Shown: piece after piece, positions 1 to 7,302 of the stretch
Numbering within the stretch: position 1 is the first letter of the stretch
Layout of the letters: the number at the start of each line of letters is the position of its first letter
NCBI GenBank assembly: GCA_963643985.1
Contig: CAVINP010000033.1
Span: forward strand, 1-20,580
Direction: 5' to 3'
Origin: SFTH01 sp963643985
GTDB lineage: Bacteria; Bacillota; Clostridia; Christensenellales; Aristaeellaceae
Length of the DNA stretch: 20,580 nt
Notes under the pieces: model-generated
The model's database searches: none
What the model saw: the letters and a program-made list of their open reading frames with translations, nothing else
Told to the model about the DNA's origin: nothing
Translations under genes and position numbers: made by a program

Positions 1-55
1 AAATGCAGGCAAAGACGCCGAAAATGCATCGTGGCGAATTTAGAAACACGCTCTA
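1..55 (-). mobile_element. Truncated end of a MITE-like element (copy 1)
   Basis: The reverse complement of bases 1-55 is identical, 55 of 55, to bases 11782-11836, the left part of the complete 164-bp element further along. The copy ends in the same 17-bp terminal repeat (39-55) and continues beyond the window start. It is inverted relative to copy 2. No coding capacity is visible, so it would depend on a transposase from elsewhere. The identity is seen directly; the MITE assignment is inferred from the terminal inverted repeats of copy 2. Confidence 0.8.
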
Positions 56-56
56 A

Positions 57-89
57 AGGCAAACCTGAAAACCATCAGGTTTTCAGCCT
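57..89. other. Strong stem-loop upstream of the riboswitch
   Basis: AAACCTGA (61-68) pairs with TCAGGTTT (75-82) around a six-base loop. After a small bulge the stem extends through AGGC (57-60) and GCCT (86-89). No clear T-run follows, so it is at best a weak terminator for a gene left of the window, or simply a hairpin beside the mobile element. From about 90 to 170 I see no gene, and no convincing -35/-10 pair for the operon that follows. Confidence 0.4.
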
Positions 90-169
90 CTACCTTCGAT
101 TTCTGCAATCGTATCTGCCGCAAAATTCACTGCTCAGCTTACCACCTCATTTAATCAGTGTATCCCTGT

Positions 170-334
170 GTATGTTCAGGGTGCCGCAGCCTGCGGTGAA
201 AAGGGAATTCGGTGCAAATCCGAAACAGCTTCGACCTACTGTGAAGGGGACGGGTGCACAAAAAGCCATTGGCCGGACGGCTGAGAAGGCGTGCGATCCC
301 GGATGAACCCAAGTCAGGAGACCTGCCCCGGACG
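170..334 (+). promoter_or_regulatory. Cobalamin (B12) riboswitch aptamer
   Basis: The conserved blocks of the B12 riboswitch appear in order: GGTGCC near 180, AAAAGGGAAT (199-208), CGGTGCAAATCCG (210-222), CCTACTGTGA (235-244), a B12-box-like AAGCCATTGG (263-272), GAGAAGGCG (283-291) and CCCAAGTCAGGAGACCTGCC (308-327). This class binds adenosyl- or methylcobalamin and usually shuts off B12 uptake or synthesis genes. It lies 116 bases upstream of the first gene of the surface-protein and ECF transporter operon, and is therefore the best single clue to what that operon carries. The exact outer helix boundaries are approximate. Confidence 0.95.
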
Positions 335-366
335 ACAGTTCATTTTGCGGGGAAAATGAAGACTGT
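335..366 (+). other. Stem-loop between aptamer and terminator
   Basis: ACAGT (335-339) and TCATTTT (340-346) pair with AAAATGA (353-359) and ACTGT (362-366), leaving a two-base bulge and a six-base loop. It sits directly after the aptamer and before the terminator, so it could be part of the expression platform or an independent stabilising hairpin. Its role is inferred only from position. Confidence 0.5.
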
Positions 367-384
367 TTAAGGAATATCGATCAA

Positions 385-416
385 AGCCGTTCCCCGATGC
401 GGGAAGCGGCTTTTTG
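385..416 (+). terminator. Riboswitch-controlled intrinsic terminator
   Basis: AGCCGTTCCC (385-394) pairs with GGGAAGCGGCT (401-411) with one bulged base, and is followed by TTTTTG. It lies between the aptamer and the first Shine-Dalgarno sequence (435-440), with no gene in between, which is the layout of a transcription-attenuating riboswitch. Binding of B12 is expected to favour termination. I did not find an unambiguous antiterminator partner by eye. Confidence 0.85.
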
Positions 417-449
417 TCTTTCCTGACGGTCAAAAAGGAGACGATGAGT

Positions 450-3400
450 ATGAAGAGACGTTGTTTGGCACTGCTGATGGCGCTGGCCATGCTCCTTGGC
501 ATGACGGGCGGCGCATGGGCCGAAGAGATTGAAACCATAGCCGAGGAGGCCCCGGTCGCGGAAGAGACGCAGGAAGCCACCGCGGAACCCACGGCCGAAC
601 CGACCGCGGAACCTACGGCCGAACCGACTGCGGAAGCCACTGCGGAATCCACTGTGGCACCCACAGCGGAGCCGACTGCGGAAGCCACCGCGGAAGCGCT
701 TCAGTGGGAACTGGACGATGACGGCACGCTGACCATCTCCGGCAGCGGCGCGATGGACGACTACTCCGACAAGAGCCGTCCCTGGGAAGAGAAAACGGAA
801 GACATCCGTGCGGTCGTCATCAAAAACGGTGTCACGTCCGTCGGCAACAAGGCCTTTGCGGGCTGCACCTCCCTCGAGTCGGTCAGCCTGCCCTCTACGA
901 TAGAATCCGTCGGCGACGATGCCTTTGCGGGCTGCACGGCGCTGACGAAGGTGAGCCTTGACGGCGATATGCCCGAGATCGGCTCCGGCAACGATGCTTT
1001 TACCGCCGCACTGAACGCCGAAAGCGCCGATAAGGCAGAGAACGTGCAGCACGTGATCGATCTGATCGATGCCATCGGCGAGGTGACGATCGATTCCGAG
1101 GCCGCCATCACCGAGGCCGAGGCAGCCTACGCGGCGCTGACCGAAGAAGAGCGGGCGCAGGTGAGCAACTATGCCGCGCTTGAGGCGGCCATGGCAGCCT
1201 TTGCCGAACTGAGCGGTGCAGCCGCCCCCGCCATTGCAGGCAGCGGCACGCAGGAAGATCCCTACCTGCTCACGGGCGCGAGCGACCTTGAGGCCCTGCG
1301 CAAGCGCGTGGCGGGCGGCGAGAGCTTCGACGGCCAATATTTCTCCGTGACGGCGGACATCACGCTCCCCGACGGCTGGAAGCCCGTCGGCGAGTCGAAG
1401 GAGCTGCCCTTCAGCGGCAACATTGACGGCGACGGTCATACACTGACCGTACCCGAGGGCGGCCTGCCGCTGCTGGGTTACGTCAAGAATGCAAGCGTAT
1501 CGGATCTGAACATCTACGGCAAGAAGATCGCGGGCTACGGCCTGGTCAACAACCTCTCGGGTGTCGGCCTCTCCGGCACGGCGATCAGCATCAGCAACGT
1601 CACGCTCAAGTCCGGCTCCGCCACGCTCAAGTCCGGCCTGATCGGCGCTGAGATTTCCACCAACCGCTATGCCGGCTGCTCGGCGGGCTTTGTGGTCAAT
1701 ATCACGGACTGCACCATCGAGAGCGGCGTCACCGTCGGCTACAACAAGGATCAGAGCATAATCGGCGGCATCGCGGGCCGCGTCAACGGCACGATCTCGG
1801 GCTGCACCTGCAACGCGACCGTGTACGGCACGGACTACGTGGGCGGCATACTGGGCATGCGCGACAATGCCATGGGCAACTGCGCCGTCTCGGGCTGCAA
1901 TTTCGGCGGCAGCGTCACGGCGAGCGGCTCGTTCGCGGGCGGCATCGTCGGCGGCGGCTACAATGACTCTTCCGCGCCCAACGGCATCCGCGTCAGCGTG
2001 AACAACTGCAAGGCTTCGGGCAGCGTTTCCGGCACGGACAATGTCGGCGGCATACTGGGCGGCGACGCCATCGTGGCGCAGGCCTGGAACGAGTACAGCT
2101 TCACCAAGAACAGCTTCACCGGCAAGGTTTCCTCGAGCGGCAGTAACGTCGGCGGCGTGATCGGCTACTATCGCAGCCTGAACAAGTTTGACGACATCTC
2201 CGCCAACTACTACGCATCAAACTGCGGCGCCAAGGCGGGCATCGGCAAGGTGGACTATGTGGACACCAACTGCAAGACCCACGAGACCACAAGCGGCGCA
2301 CTCTATTTCAACACAGAGACGGGCACGGACGGCTGCCCCGAGGTGACCGGCTGCAAGTGGAAAAAGGCACACAACCGCACGGATGACCCGCTGGGCGCGG
2401 ATTCGACCAAGCTGGTCTACACCGATGATACGGTTGTCGTCGATGTCACCGGCATCAAGCTCGACAAGAAGGAACTTTCGATCAAGGAAAAGGCCACGGC
2501 GACCCTGAAGGCGACCGTCACTCCCGATGATGCCACGGACAAGACCGTGCAATGGTCCTCCTCCGATGAGAGCGTTGCGACCGTGTCGGCCAAGGGCGTG
2601 GTCACGGGCAAGGGCGTCGGCAAGGCGGTTATCACGGCCACGGCGGGCGGCTTCAGCGCAAGCTGCAACGTCGAGGTCAGCGAGACGGGCATGATCAAGG
2701 TCTGCCTGACGCTCATCGGCGACAGCAAGCACGGCAGCGGAAAGGTGCATACCCTCGCCACGGGCGGCCTGACCACCTGGATGAAGAAGACGGAGTACAC
2801 CGTCAAGGAAGGCTCCCTCGTCTGGGACGTGCTCAAGAAGTGCCTGGACGATCACGGCTGGAAATACAGCAACTCCACCGGCAACTATGTCGCCTCCGTC
2901 CGCGGCCTGGGCGAGTTTGACAACGGCAAGAACTCCGGCTGGATGTACACCCTCAACGGCAAGTATCCGCTGCTGGGCGTCTCGGAGCAGAAACTCAAGG
3001 ACGGCGACAAGATCGTATTCCACTACACCGACGACTATACGCTGGAGAACACCGGCTTTGACAACAGCACCGGCATGGGCGGCTCGAGCGGCTCGGGCGA
3101 CGGTACGGACGATGCCATGGTGACGGCGGTCATCGGCCTGATCGACAACATCGGCGAGGTCAGCTTCGATGCAAGCTGCAAGGCAAAGATCGATGCGGCC
3201 CGCAAGGCCTACAGCAAGCTCACGGACGACCGGAAGGCACTGGTCACCAACTATGACACGCTGACGGCCGCCACGCAGCGCTATGTCGGGCTCGGGGCGC
3301 AGAATCTCTACCGCGAAACGGGCGAACTGCTGGAAAACCTCGGCACCACGGACTATGAAGAGGCGTGGACACTGCTGGGCCTGCTGCGCAGCGGGCGCAC

Positions 3401-4217
3401 GGCCGACACGGAAGGCTTCATGGAAAATGCCGCGGAATACTTTGAAGCAGAGGACATCGACTGCACCACCGATACGCTGCGCGTGCTGCTGGGAAATGCC
3501 ATGGGCGAGGCGGATGTCAGCCTTCGCTGCGAGGCGGGCGATGCGCAGGACATCACAGACATGGCATGCCTGCTGATCGCGGATCACGTGCTCGGCACGG
3601 CCTCCGGCAATTACGAGGGCCTGAGTGAGCAGCTGGTCCCCATGCAGCTTGAGGACGGCGGCTGGGCGGCGGATGACGAGGCAGAAGCTTCGGACGTGGC
3701 CACGACCGCACTGGTGCTGACCGCGCTGAGCTATTACTATGATCCCGAAGCAGCCGAGGACGATGCAATGAAGGCCGCCATCGAGACGGGTCTGGAGTAC
3801 CTCTCCGTGGCCCAGCAGGAGGACGGCGGCTTCGGCAGCTATGACGATACCGAAGCATTGGTCGAGAACTGCACGGACACCGCACGCGTGGTGACGGCAC
3901 TGTGCACGCTGGGCATCGACCCGCAGAACGATGAGCGCTTTGTCAAGGGTGGTGTCTCCGTGCTGGAGGCGCTGGTGAACTACGGCATCTCCGGCGGCGG
4001 CTTTGTGCAGGACGCGGAAGGCACCTACGACCGGACGGCCTGCGAACAGGGCTATGCCGCGCTGACGGCCTACGCGAGATACCTGCTGGATATGACGACC
4101 TTCTTTGATATGAGCGATGAATTCGATGACGGTTTGAAGCTTACCGGGCCTCTGGAGCTGTACATCGAAAGCGAGACGGCCGAAGCAGAGACGGCGGAAG
4201 GAGAAGATCCGGCATGA
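450..4217 (+). CDS. Secreted multidomain surface protein with intrinsic-factor-like beta and alpha domains
   Basis: The product is 1255 residues. ATG 450 was chosen because AAGGAG (435-440) is nine bases upstream; an in-frame ATG at 444 sits too close. Residues 1-24 are a signal peptide ending AWA. Residues about 43-82 are a TAEP-type repeat linker, then BspA-like leucine-rich repeats (about 83-171), a small helical module (199-254), a long GLUG-like glycine-rich beta region with VGGILG-type motifs (264-650), a Big_2 Ig-like domain (662-747), a DUF4430/transcobalamin C-terminal-like domain (748-868, with SGWMYTLNG near 830), a second copy of the helical module (891-948), and an alpha/alpha-barrel with QLEDGGWA (1066), QQEDGGFGSY (1122) and SGGGF (1181). 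No LPxTG motif or C-terminal membrane helix is visible. In animal intrinsic factor the alpha and beta domains sandwich B12, so cobalamin or corrinoid binding is inferred here. The domain order is reversed. The next gene overlaps by four bases. Confidence 0.85.
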   Translation: MKRRCLALLMALAMLLGMTGGAWAEEIETIAEEAPVAEETQEATAEPTAEPTAEPTAEPTAEATAESTVAPTAEPTAEATAEALQWELDDDGTLTISGSGAMDDYSDKSRPWEEKTEDIRAVVIKNGVTSVGNKAFAGCTSLESVSLPSTIESVGDDAFAGCTALTKVSLDGDMPEIGSGNDAFTAALNAESADKAENVQHVIDLIDAIGEVTIDSEAAITEAEAAYAALTEEERAQVSNYAALEAAMAAFAELSGAAAPAIAGSGTQEDPYLLTGASDLEALRKRVAGGESFDGQYFSVTADITLPDGWKPVGESKELPFSGNIDGDGHTLTVPEGGLPLLGYVKNASVSDLNIYGKKIAGYGLVNNLSGVGLSGTAISISNVTLKSGSATLKSGLIGAEISTNRYAGCSAGFVVNITDCTIESGVTVGYNKDQSIIGGIAGRVNGTISGCTCNATVYGTDYVGGILGMRDNAMGNCAVSGCNFGGSVTASGSFAGGIVGGGYNDSSAPNGIRVSVNNCKASGSVSGTDNVGGILGGDAIVAQAWNEYSFTKNSFTGKVSSSGSNVGGVIGYYRSLNKFDDISANYYASNCGAKAGIGKVDYVDTNCKTHETTSGALYFNTETGTDGCPEVTGCKWKKAHNRTDDPLGADSTKLVYTDDTVVVDVTGIKLDKKELSIKEKATATLKATVTPDDATDKTVQWSSSDESVATVSAKGVVTGKGVGKAVITATAGGFSASCNVEVSETGMIKVCLTLIGDSKHGSGKVHTLATGGLTTWMKKTEYTVKEGSLVWDVLKKCLDDHGWKYSNSTGNYVASVRGLGEFDNGKNSGWMYTLNGKYPLLGVSEQKLKDGDKIVFHYTDDYTLENTGFDNSTGMGGSSGSGDGTDDAMVTAVIGLIDNIGEVSFDASCKAKIDAARKAYSKLTDDRKALVTNYDTLTAATQRYVGLGAQNLYRETGELLENLGTTDYEEAWTLLGLLRSGRTADTEGFMENAAEYFEAEDIDCTTDTLRVLLGNAMGEADVSLRCEAGDAQDITDMACLLIADHVLGTASGNYEGLSEQLVPMQLEDGGWAADDEAEASDVATTALVLTALSYYYDPEAAEDDAMKAAIETGLEYLSVAQQEDGGFGSYDDTEALVENCTDTARVVTALCTLGIDPQNDERFVKGGVSVLEALVNYGISGGGFVQDAEGTYDRTACEQGYAALTAYARYLLDMTTFFDMSDEFDDGLKLTGPLELYIESETAEAETAEGEDPA

Positions 4218-5209
4218 AAAAGCTGACAGCATTATTTCTGGCACTTCTGATGATTCTTCCCTGCGCGTTTGCGGAGGGAATGATGGCGGACAACGTCAAA
4301 GCGGCCTACGAAGCCACAGGCGACTATCTGGAGTCGCTCGGCACGCCGCAGGTCGGTTCGGTCGGCGGCGAGTGGATGGTCATCGGCCTGGCCCGCAGCG
4401 GGCGCGAAGTCGACGAGGGCTACTTTGCCAACGCCGAAGCCTATGTGCGCGAGAATGCGGACGAGAACGGACGGCTGCATCGTGCCAAGTCCACCGAGAA
4501 CTCGCGCATGATACTGGCGCTCACGGCCATCGGCGCGGACGTGACCGATGTGGCGGGCGTAAATCTGCTCGAGGCGTTGGGCGACATGGATTTTCTGGGC
4601 AAGCAGGGCAACAACGGCCCGATCTGGGCGCTGATTGCACTGGACTGCGGCAACTACGAGCTGCCCGACAGCGCGAACTACATCCGCGAGATGCTGGTGC
4701 AGACGGTGCTGAACATGCAGCTTGAGGACGGCGGCTGGGCCTTCTCGGGCGACAGCGCCGATTCGGACATGACCGGCATGGCGCTGCAGTCGCTGGCACG
4801 CTACTACGTGCACGAGGGCGAGACGGCAGAGTTCGGCGTGGATGTCAATCCCGCGGTGGACGCGGCGCTGGATCGCCTCTCTCAGATGCAGTTTGACGAC
4901 GGCAGCTACGGTACCTTTGACGGCAACGGCAACATCGTGCCCACGAGCGAGTCCATCTCCCAGATCATCGTGGCGCTCTGTGCACTGGGCATCGATCCCG
5001 CAACGGACGAGCGCTTTATCAAGAACGGCCGTTGTGCCATCGATGCGCTGATGGACTACTACGTCGAGGGCGGCGGATTCAAGCACCTTTTGGACAACGA
5101 TCTCAACGGCATGGCAACCGAGCAGGCCTACTATGCCCTGACCGCCTATGACCGCCTGATCTCGGGCAAGACGCGCCTGTACGACATGACGGACGCGATC
5201 GGTCAGTGA
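4214..5209 (+). CDS. Secreted alpha/alpha-barrel protein, transcobalamin alpha-domain-like
   Basis: The product is 331 residues and starts within ATGA overlapping the previous stop, so translation is probably coupled. The N-terminus is a signal peptide ending CAFA before residue 21. The mature part is an alpha/alpha-toroid of the prenyltransferase/terpenoid-cyclase type with QLEDGGWA (about 169), QFDDGSYGTF (about 226) and EGGGF (about 285). It closely resembles the C-terminal part of the preceding protein, including the shared CALGID followed by a DERF(I/V)K segment. I see no acidic DxDD motif of a squalene cyclase. Family knowledge links this fold to the alpha domain of intrinsic factor and transcobalamin; B12 binding is inferred from the riboswitch and neighbours. 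It could pair with the separate beta domain of the next gene. The stop lies in a GGTCAGTG repeat. Confidence 0.8.
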   Translation: MKKLTALFLALLMILPCAFAEGMMADNVKAAYEATGDYLESLGTPQVGSVGGEWMVIGLARSGREVDEGYFANAEAYVRENADENGRLHRAKSTENSRMILALTAIGADVTDVAGVNLLEALGDMDFLGKQGNNGPIWALIALDCGNYELPDSANYIREMLVQTVLNMQLEDGGWAFSGDSADSDMTGMALQSLARYYVHEGETAEFGVDVNPAVDAALDRLSQMQFDDGSYGTFDGNGNIVPTSESISQIIVALCALGIDPATDERFIKNGRCAIDALMDYYVEGGGFKHLLDNDLNGMATEQAYYALTAYDRLISGKTRLYDMTDAIGQ

Positions 5210-5297
5210 CAGTGGTCAGCGGTCAGTGAAATTGCGAGGATCCGGTGTTCCGGCGTCAACTTAAACCGGCCAGCCACGAGTCACCGGCCACCGGCCA
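5201..5297. repeat. Short word repeats covering the 3' end and gap after the alpha-domain gene
   Basis: GGTCAGTG occurs at 5201-5208 and 5221-5228 with GTGGTCAGC between them, and ACCGGCCA occurs at 5265-5272, 5283-5290 and 5290-5297. The stop codon of the upstream gene (5207-5209) is inside the first word. GGTCAGTGAAATTG (5221-5234) recurs with one mismatch at 14725-14738. No T-run or clear terminator is present, so the gap need not separate transcription units. Confidence 0.6.
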
Positions 5298-5315
5298 TTA
5301 AACAGGAGCAAACAC

Positions 5316-6413
5316 ATGAAGCAGAAGCGGCGCATACAAAACATCATCATGGTGCTCATCATACTGGCCATCGGCGTGGCCGGCTTCTTTGTCGTGGGCA
5401 ATGTCCGCGGCTGGTTCGGCGATGCCCGGTATGCAGCGAAGCTGACGCAGGTGCGCGGCGTGGTCAGCCTGACGCGCAGCGGCGTGTCCTATCCCGTGGA
5501 GGAGGCCACCACGCTGCGCGCGGGCGATGCACTCAGCTGCGATGCGGGTGCAACGGTTGCCGTCGGGCTTGAAGACGGCACACTCACGCTGGGTGACAGC
5601 GCCGAGATGACGGTCACCGCCGCCGAACGGGGCGCATTTGAGGCCCGGTTGGACGGCGGCGAGGTCTTTGTGAACACGCACAGCCCGCTTTTGATTTCCT
5701 TTGACGGCAGTACGCTCTCCTTTGAGGATGCGGCGGCGCTGCTGAGCGTGCGCGGCAGTGCGCAGACGCTGACCGTGCTGGACGGCAGTGTCGGTGATTT
5801 CACGGCGGGGCAGGTCATCTACTGGGTAAACGGCGAGAAGACCACGGGCGAGGTGAATACGGCAGCGCTCAACGACTTTGCCATTGCCCGCATCAGGGAG
5901 GCCAACAGGAGCCGCACGCTCTGCGTGAGCAATGAAGAACTGGACGCGCTCGAGCAGGAACGCTCTGCGGCGATCGCCTCACAGCTCACGAGCGGGGACG
6001 GCGACGGCCTCAGCTGCACGATCGCCATCTACTGCGACACCATACTGAACAATTGGGACAATCTCGATACCGCCAAGGCGAGCTATGTACCCGAGGACGG
6101 CGTGATACTCGCGCCCACTCAGGTGGACTTCGAGTCCGGCGAGACGGTCTTTGACGTACTCAAGCGCGTCTGCGAGGCCTACGACATTCAGATCGAGTAC
6201 AGCTGGACGCCCATGTACGACAGCTACTACATCGAGGGCATCCACCAGCTCTATGAGTTTGACTGCGGCCCCGAGTCGGGCTGGATGTACAAGGTCAACG
6301 AATGGTTCCCGAACTACGGCTGCTCGGAGTACAAGCTCAGCGGCGGCGAGAGCATCGTCTGGTGCTACACCTGCGTCGGCCTCGGCGAAGACGTCGGTGG
6401 CGGCACGTTCTGA
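5316..6413 (+). CDS. Membrane-anchored FecR-like protein with transcobalamin-like beta domain (DUF4430)
   Basis: The product is 365 residues; the start follows AGGAG at 5304-5308. A basic N-terminus and one hydrophobic helix (about 8-28) without an obvious signal cleavage site suggest an uncleaved membrane anchor with the rest outside. Residues about 45-190 resemble a FecR-type beta domain (TQVRGVVSLTRSG, ATTLRAGDAL, LDGSVGDFTAGQ). Residues about 228-358 form a DUF4430 domain with ESGWMYKVNEWFPNYG near 321 and a final SIVWCYTC strand. The beta domain of intrinsic factor contacts B12 from one face. Here that half would be tethered at the membrane, next to the ECF transporter encoded four bases downstream. 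Functional role is inferred; domain calls are by eye. The cysteine-rich end (three Cys in the beta domain) could form a disulfide. Confidence 0.8.
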   Translation: MKQKRRIQNIIMVLIILAIGVAGFFVVGNVRGWFGDARYAAKLTQVRGVVSLTRSGVSYPVEEATTLRAGDALSCDAGATVAVGLEDGTLTLGDSAEMTVTAAERGAFEARLDGGEVFVNTHSPLLISFDGSTLSFEDAAALLSVRGSAQTLTVLDGSVGDFTAGQVIYWVNGEKTTGEVNTAALNDFAIARIREANRSRTLCVSNEELDALEQERSAAIASQLTSGDGDGLSCTIAIYCDTILNNWDNLDTAKASYVPEDGVILAPTQVDFESGETVFDVLKRVCEAYDIQIEYSWTPMYDSYYIEGIHQLYEFDCGPESGWMYKVNEWFPNYGCSEYKLSGGESIVWCYTCVGLGEDVGGGTF

Positions 6414-6417
6414 CGGC

Positions 6418-7302
6418 ATGAGACAGACATACTTTGCACAGCTGCACCCCGCCGTCTGCTTTGCCTACTTCATGGCGGCGATATGCACCTGCGTGCTGGT
6501 GCAGCACCCGGCGTACCTGATATCGTCCCTTGCCTGTGCACTGCTGCTGGATATCAGCCTGACGGGGCGCAGGGCCGTAAAGCAGCTTGCGGGGCTGCTG
6601 CCGCTCTGGGCGCTGCTCTCGGCGGTCAATCCGCTGCTCAACACCCGCGGCTCGCACGTGCTGCTGACGGTATTTTCCCGTCCCTACACACTCGAGGCGC
6701 TGTGCTACGGCATGGTGCTTGCGGGCATGTTCGCAGCGATGATACTCTGGTTTTCCGCCTACAACGCGGTGATGACCGAGGACAAATTTTCCTATCTCTT
6801 TGCCACGCTTGCGCCCTCCACGGCGCTGCTGCTGACCACCGTGCTGCGCATGATCCCGAACCTCATCCGTCAGGCCCGGCAGATCACGGGCGCCCGGCGC
6901 TGCATCGGCATGGGCGGCGGTGAGGACATCAAAAGCAAACTTCAAAGCGGCATGGCCAACCTCTCGGTGCTCACGAGTTGGGCGCTGGAGGGCAGCGTCG
7001 TCACCGCGGACAGCATGAACAGTCGCGGCTGGGGCGCGGGGCGGCGCAGCTGCTACCACAGCTATCATTTCGGGGCAGGCGACATCGTCGTGTCGCTCAT
7101 ACTGGCGGGGCTTATGGCCACCGTCATTGCAGGCCTCGCAAGCGGCGGCGCTTCGGCGGAATATACGCCCGTGATGGCCGTTGCGCCCGTGACGGGGCAA
7201 AATCTGTGGGGGCTGGCGGCGCACACGCTGTTTTTGCTCCTGCCCACACTTTTGAATCTGAAAGAGGACATACAATGGCACATTTCGAGATCCGGCATCT
7301 GA
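6418..7302 (+). CDS. ECF transporter T component (transmembrane), first copy
   Basis: The product is 294 residues. ATG 6418 is four bases after the previous stop; reading upstream would run into the beta-domain gene, so longer starts are rejected. It has several hydrophobic helices and the family's coupling motifs: ARRCIGMGGG around residue 160 and SMNSRGWGAGRR around 200, the Arg-Gly elements that contact the ATPases in EcfT proteins. It should form the energy-coupling membrane scaffold with the ATPase that overlaps its 3' end by 28 bases and with the S component. It is a clear paralogue of the second T component at 9634. Substrate is set by the S component, not by this protein. Confidence 0.88.
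   Translation: MRQTYFAQLHPAVCFAYFMAAICTCVLVQHPAYLISSLACALLLDISLTGRRAVKQLAGLLPLWALLSAVNPLLNTRGSHVLLTVFSRPYTLEALCYGMVLAGMFAAMILWFSAYNAVMTEDKFSYLFATLAPSTALLLTTVLRMIPNLIRQARQITGARRCIGMGGGEDIKSKLQSGMANLSVLTSWALEGSVVTADSMNSRGWGAGRRSCYHSYHFGAGDIVVSLILAGLMATVIAGLASGGASAEYTPVMAVAPVTGQNLWGLAAHTLFLLLPTLLNLKEDIQWHISRSGI

Noticed and set aside
31..306. Open frame of 91 codons at the window start
   Set aside because: It runs through the mobile-element end and the conserved B12 riboswitch, has no ribosome site and resembles no protein.
414..449. Upstream TTG or ATG 444 start for the surface protein
   Set aside because: TTG 414 lies in the riboswitch terminator; ATG 444 is only three bases from the Shine-Dalgarno sequence. 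ATG 450 has nine-base spacing and gives a regular signal peptide.
576..695. Repeats in the first gene as a CRISPR or minisatellite array
   Set aside because: The units are in-frame TAEP-type codons without spacers, an ordinary low-complexity linker of a surface protein.
2217..4244. Long minus-strand frame (675 codons) opposite the surface protein; similar ones at 7065-9662, 13738-15567 and 16225-17901
   Set aside because: They are antisense to genes with clear domains and motifs, their translations lack recognisable motifs, and such frames are expected in GC-rich coding DNA.
3290..5209. Alpha-barrel proteins as squalene-hopene cyclases or prenyltransferases
   Set aside because: No DxDD-type catalytic motif or metal-binding set is visible, they have signal peptides, and a B12 riboswitch with DUF4430 neighbours points to ligand binding instead.
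6151..6417. Longer start for the first T component
   Set aside because: It would overlap most of the beta domain of the previous gene in another frame; ATG 6418 begins exactly at the conserved T-component N-terminus.
6978..7274. Longer start for the fused ATPase
   Set aside because: The added part is frame-shadow of the T component; MAHFEIRHL at 7275 is a normal ABC domain start.
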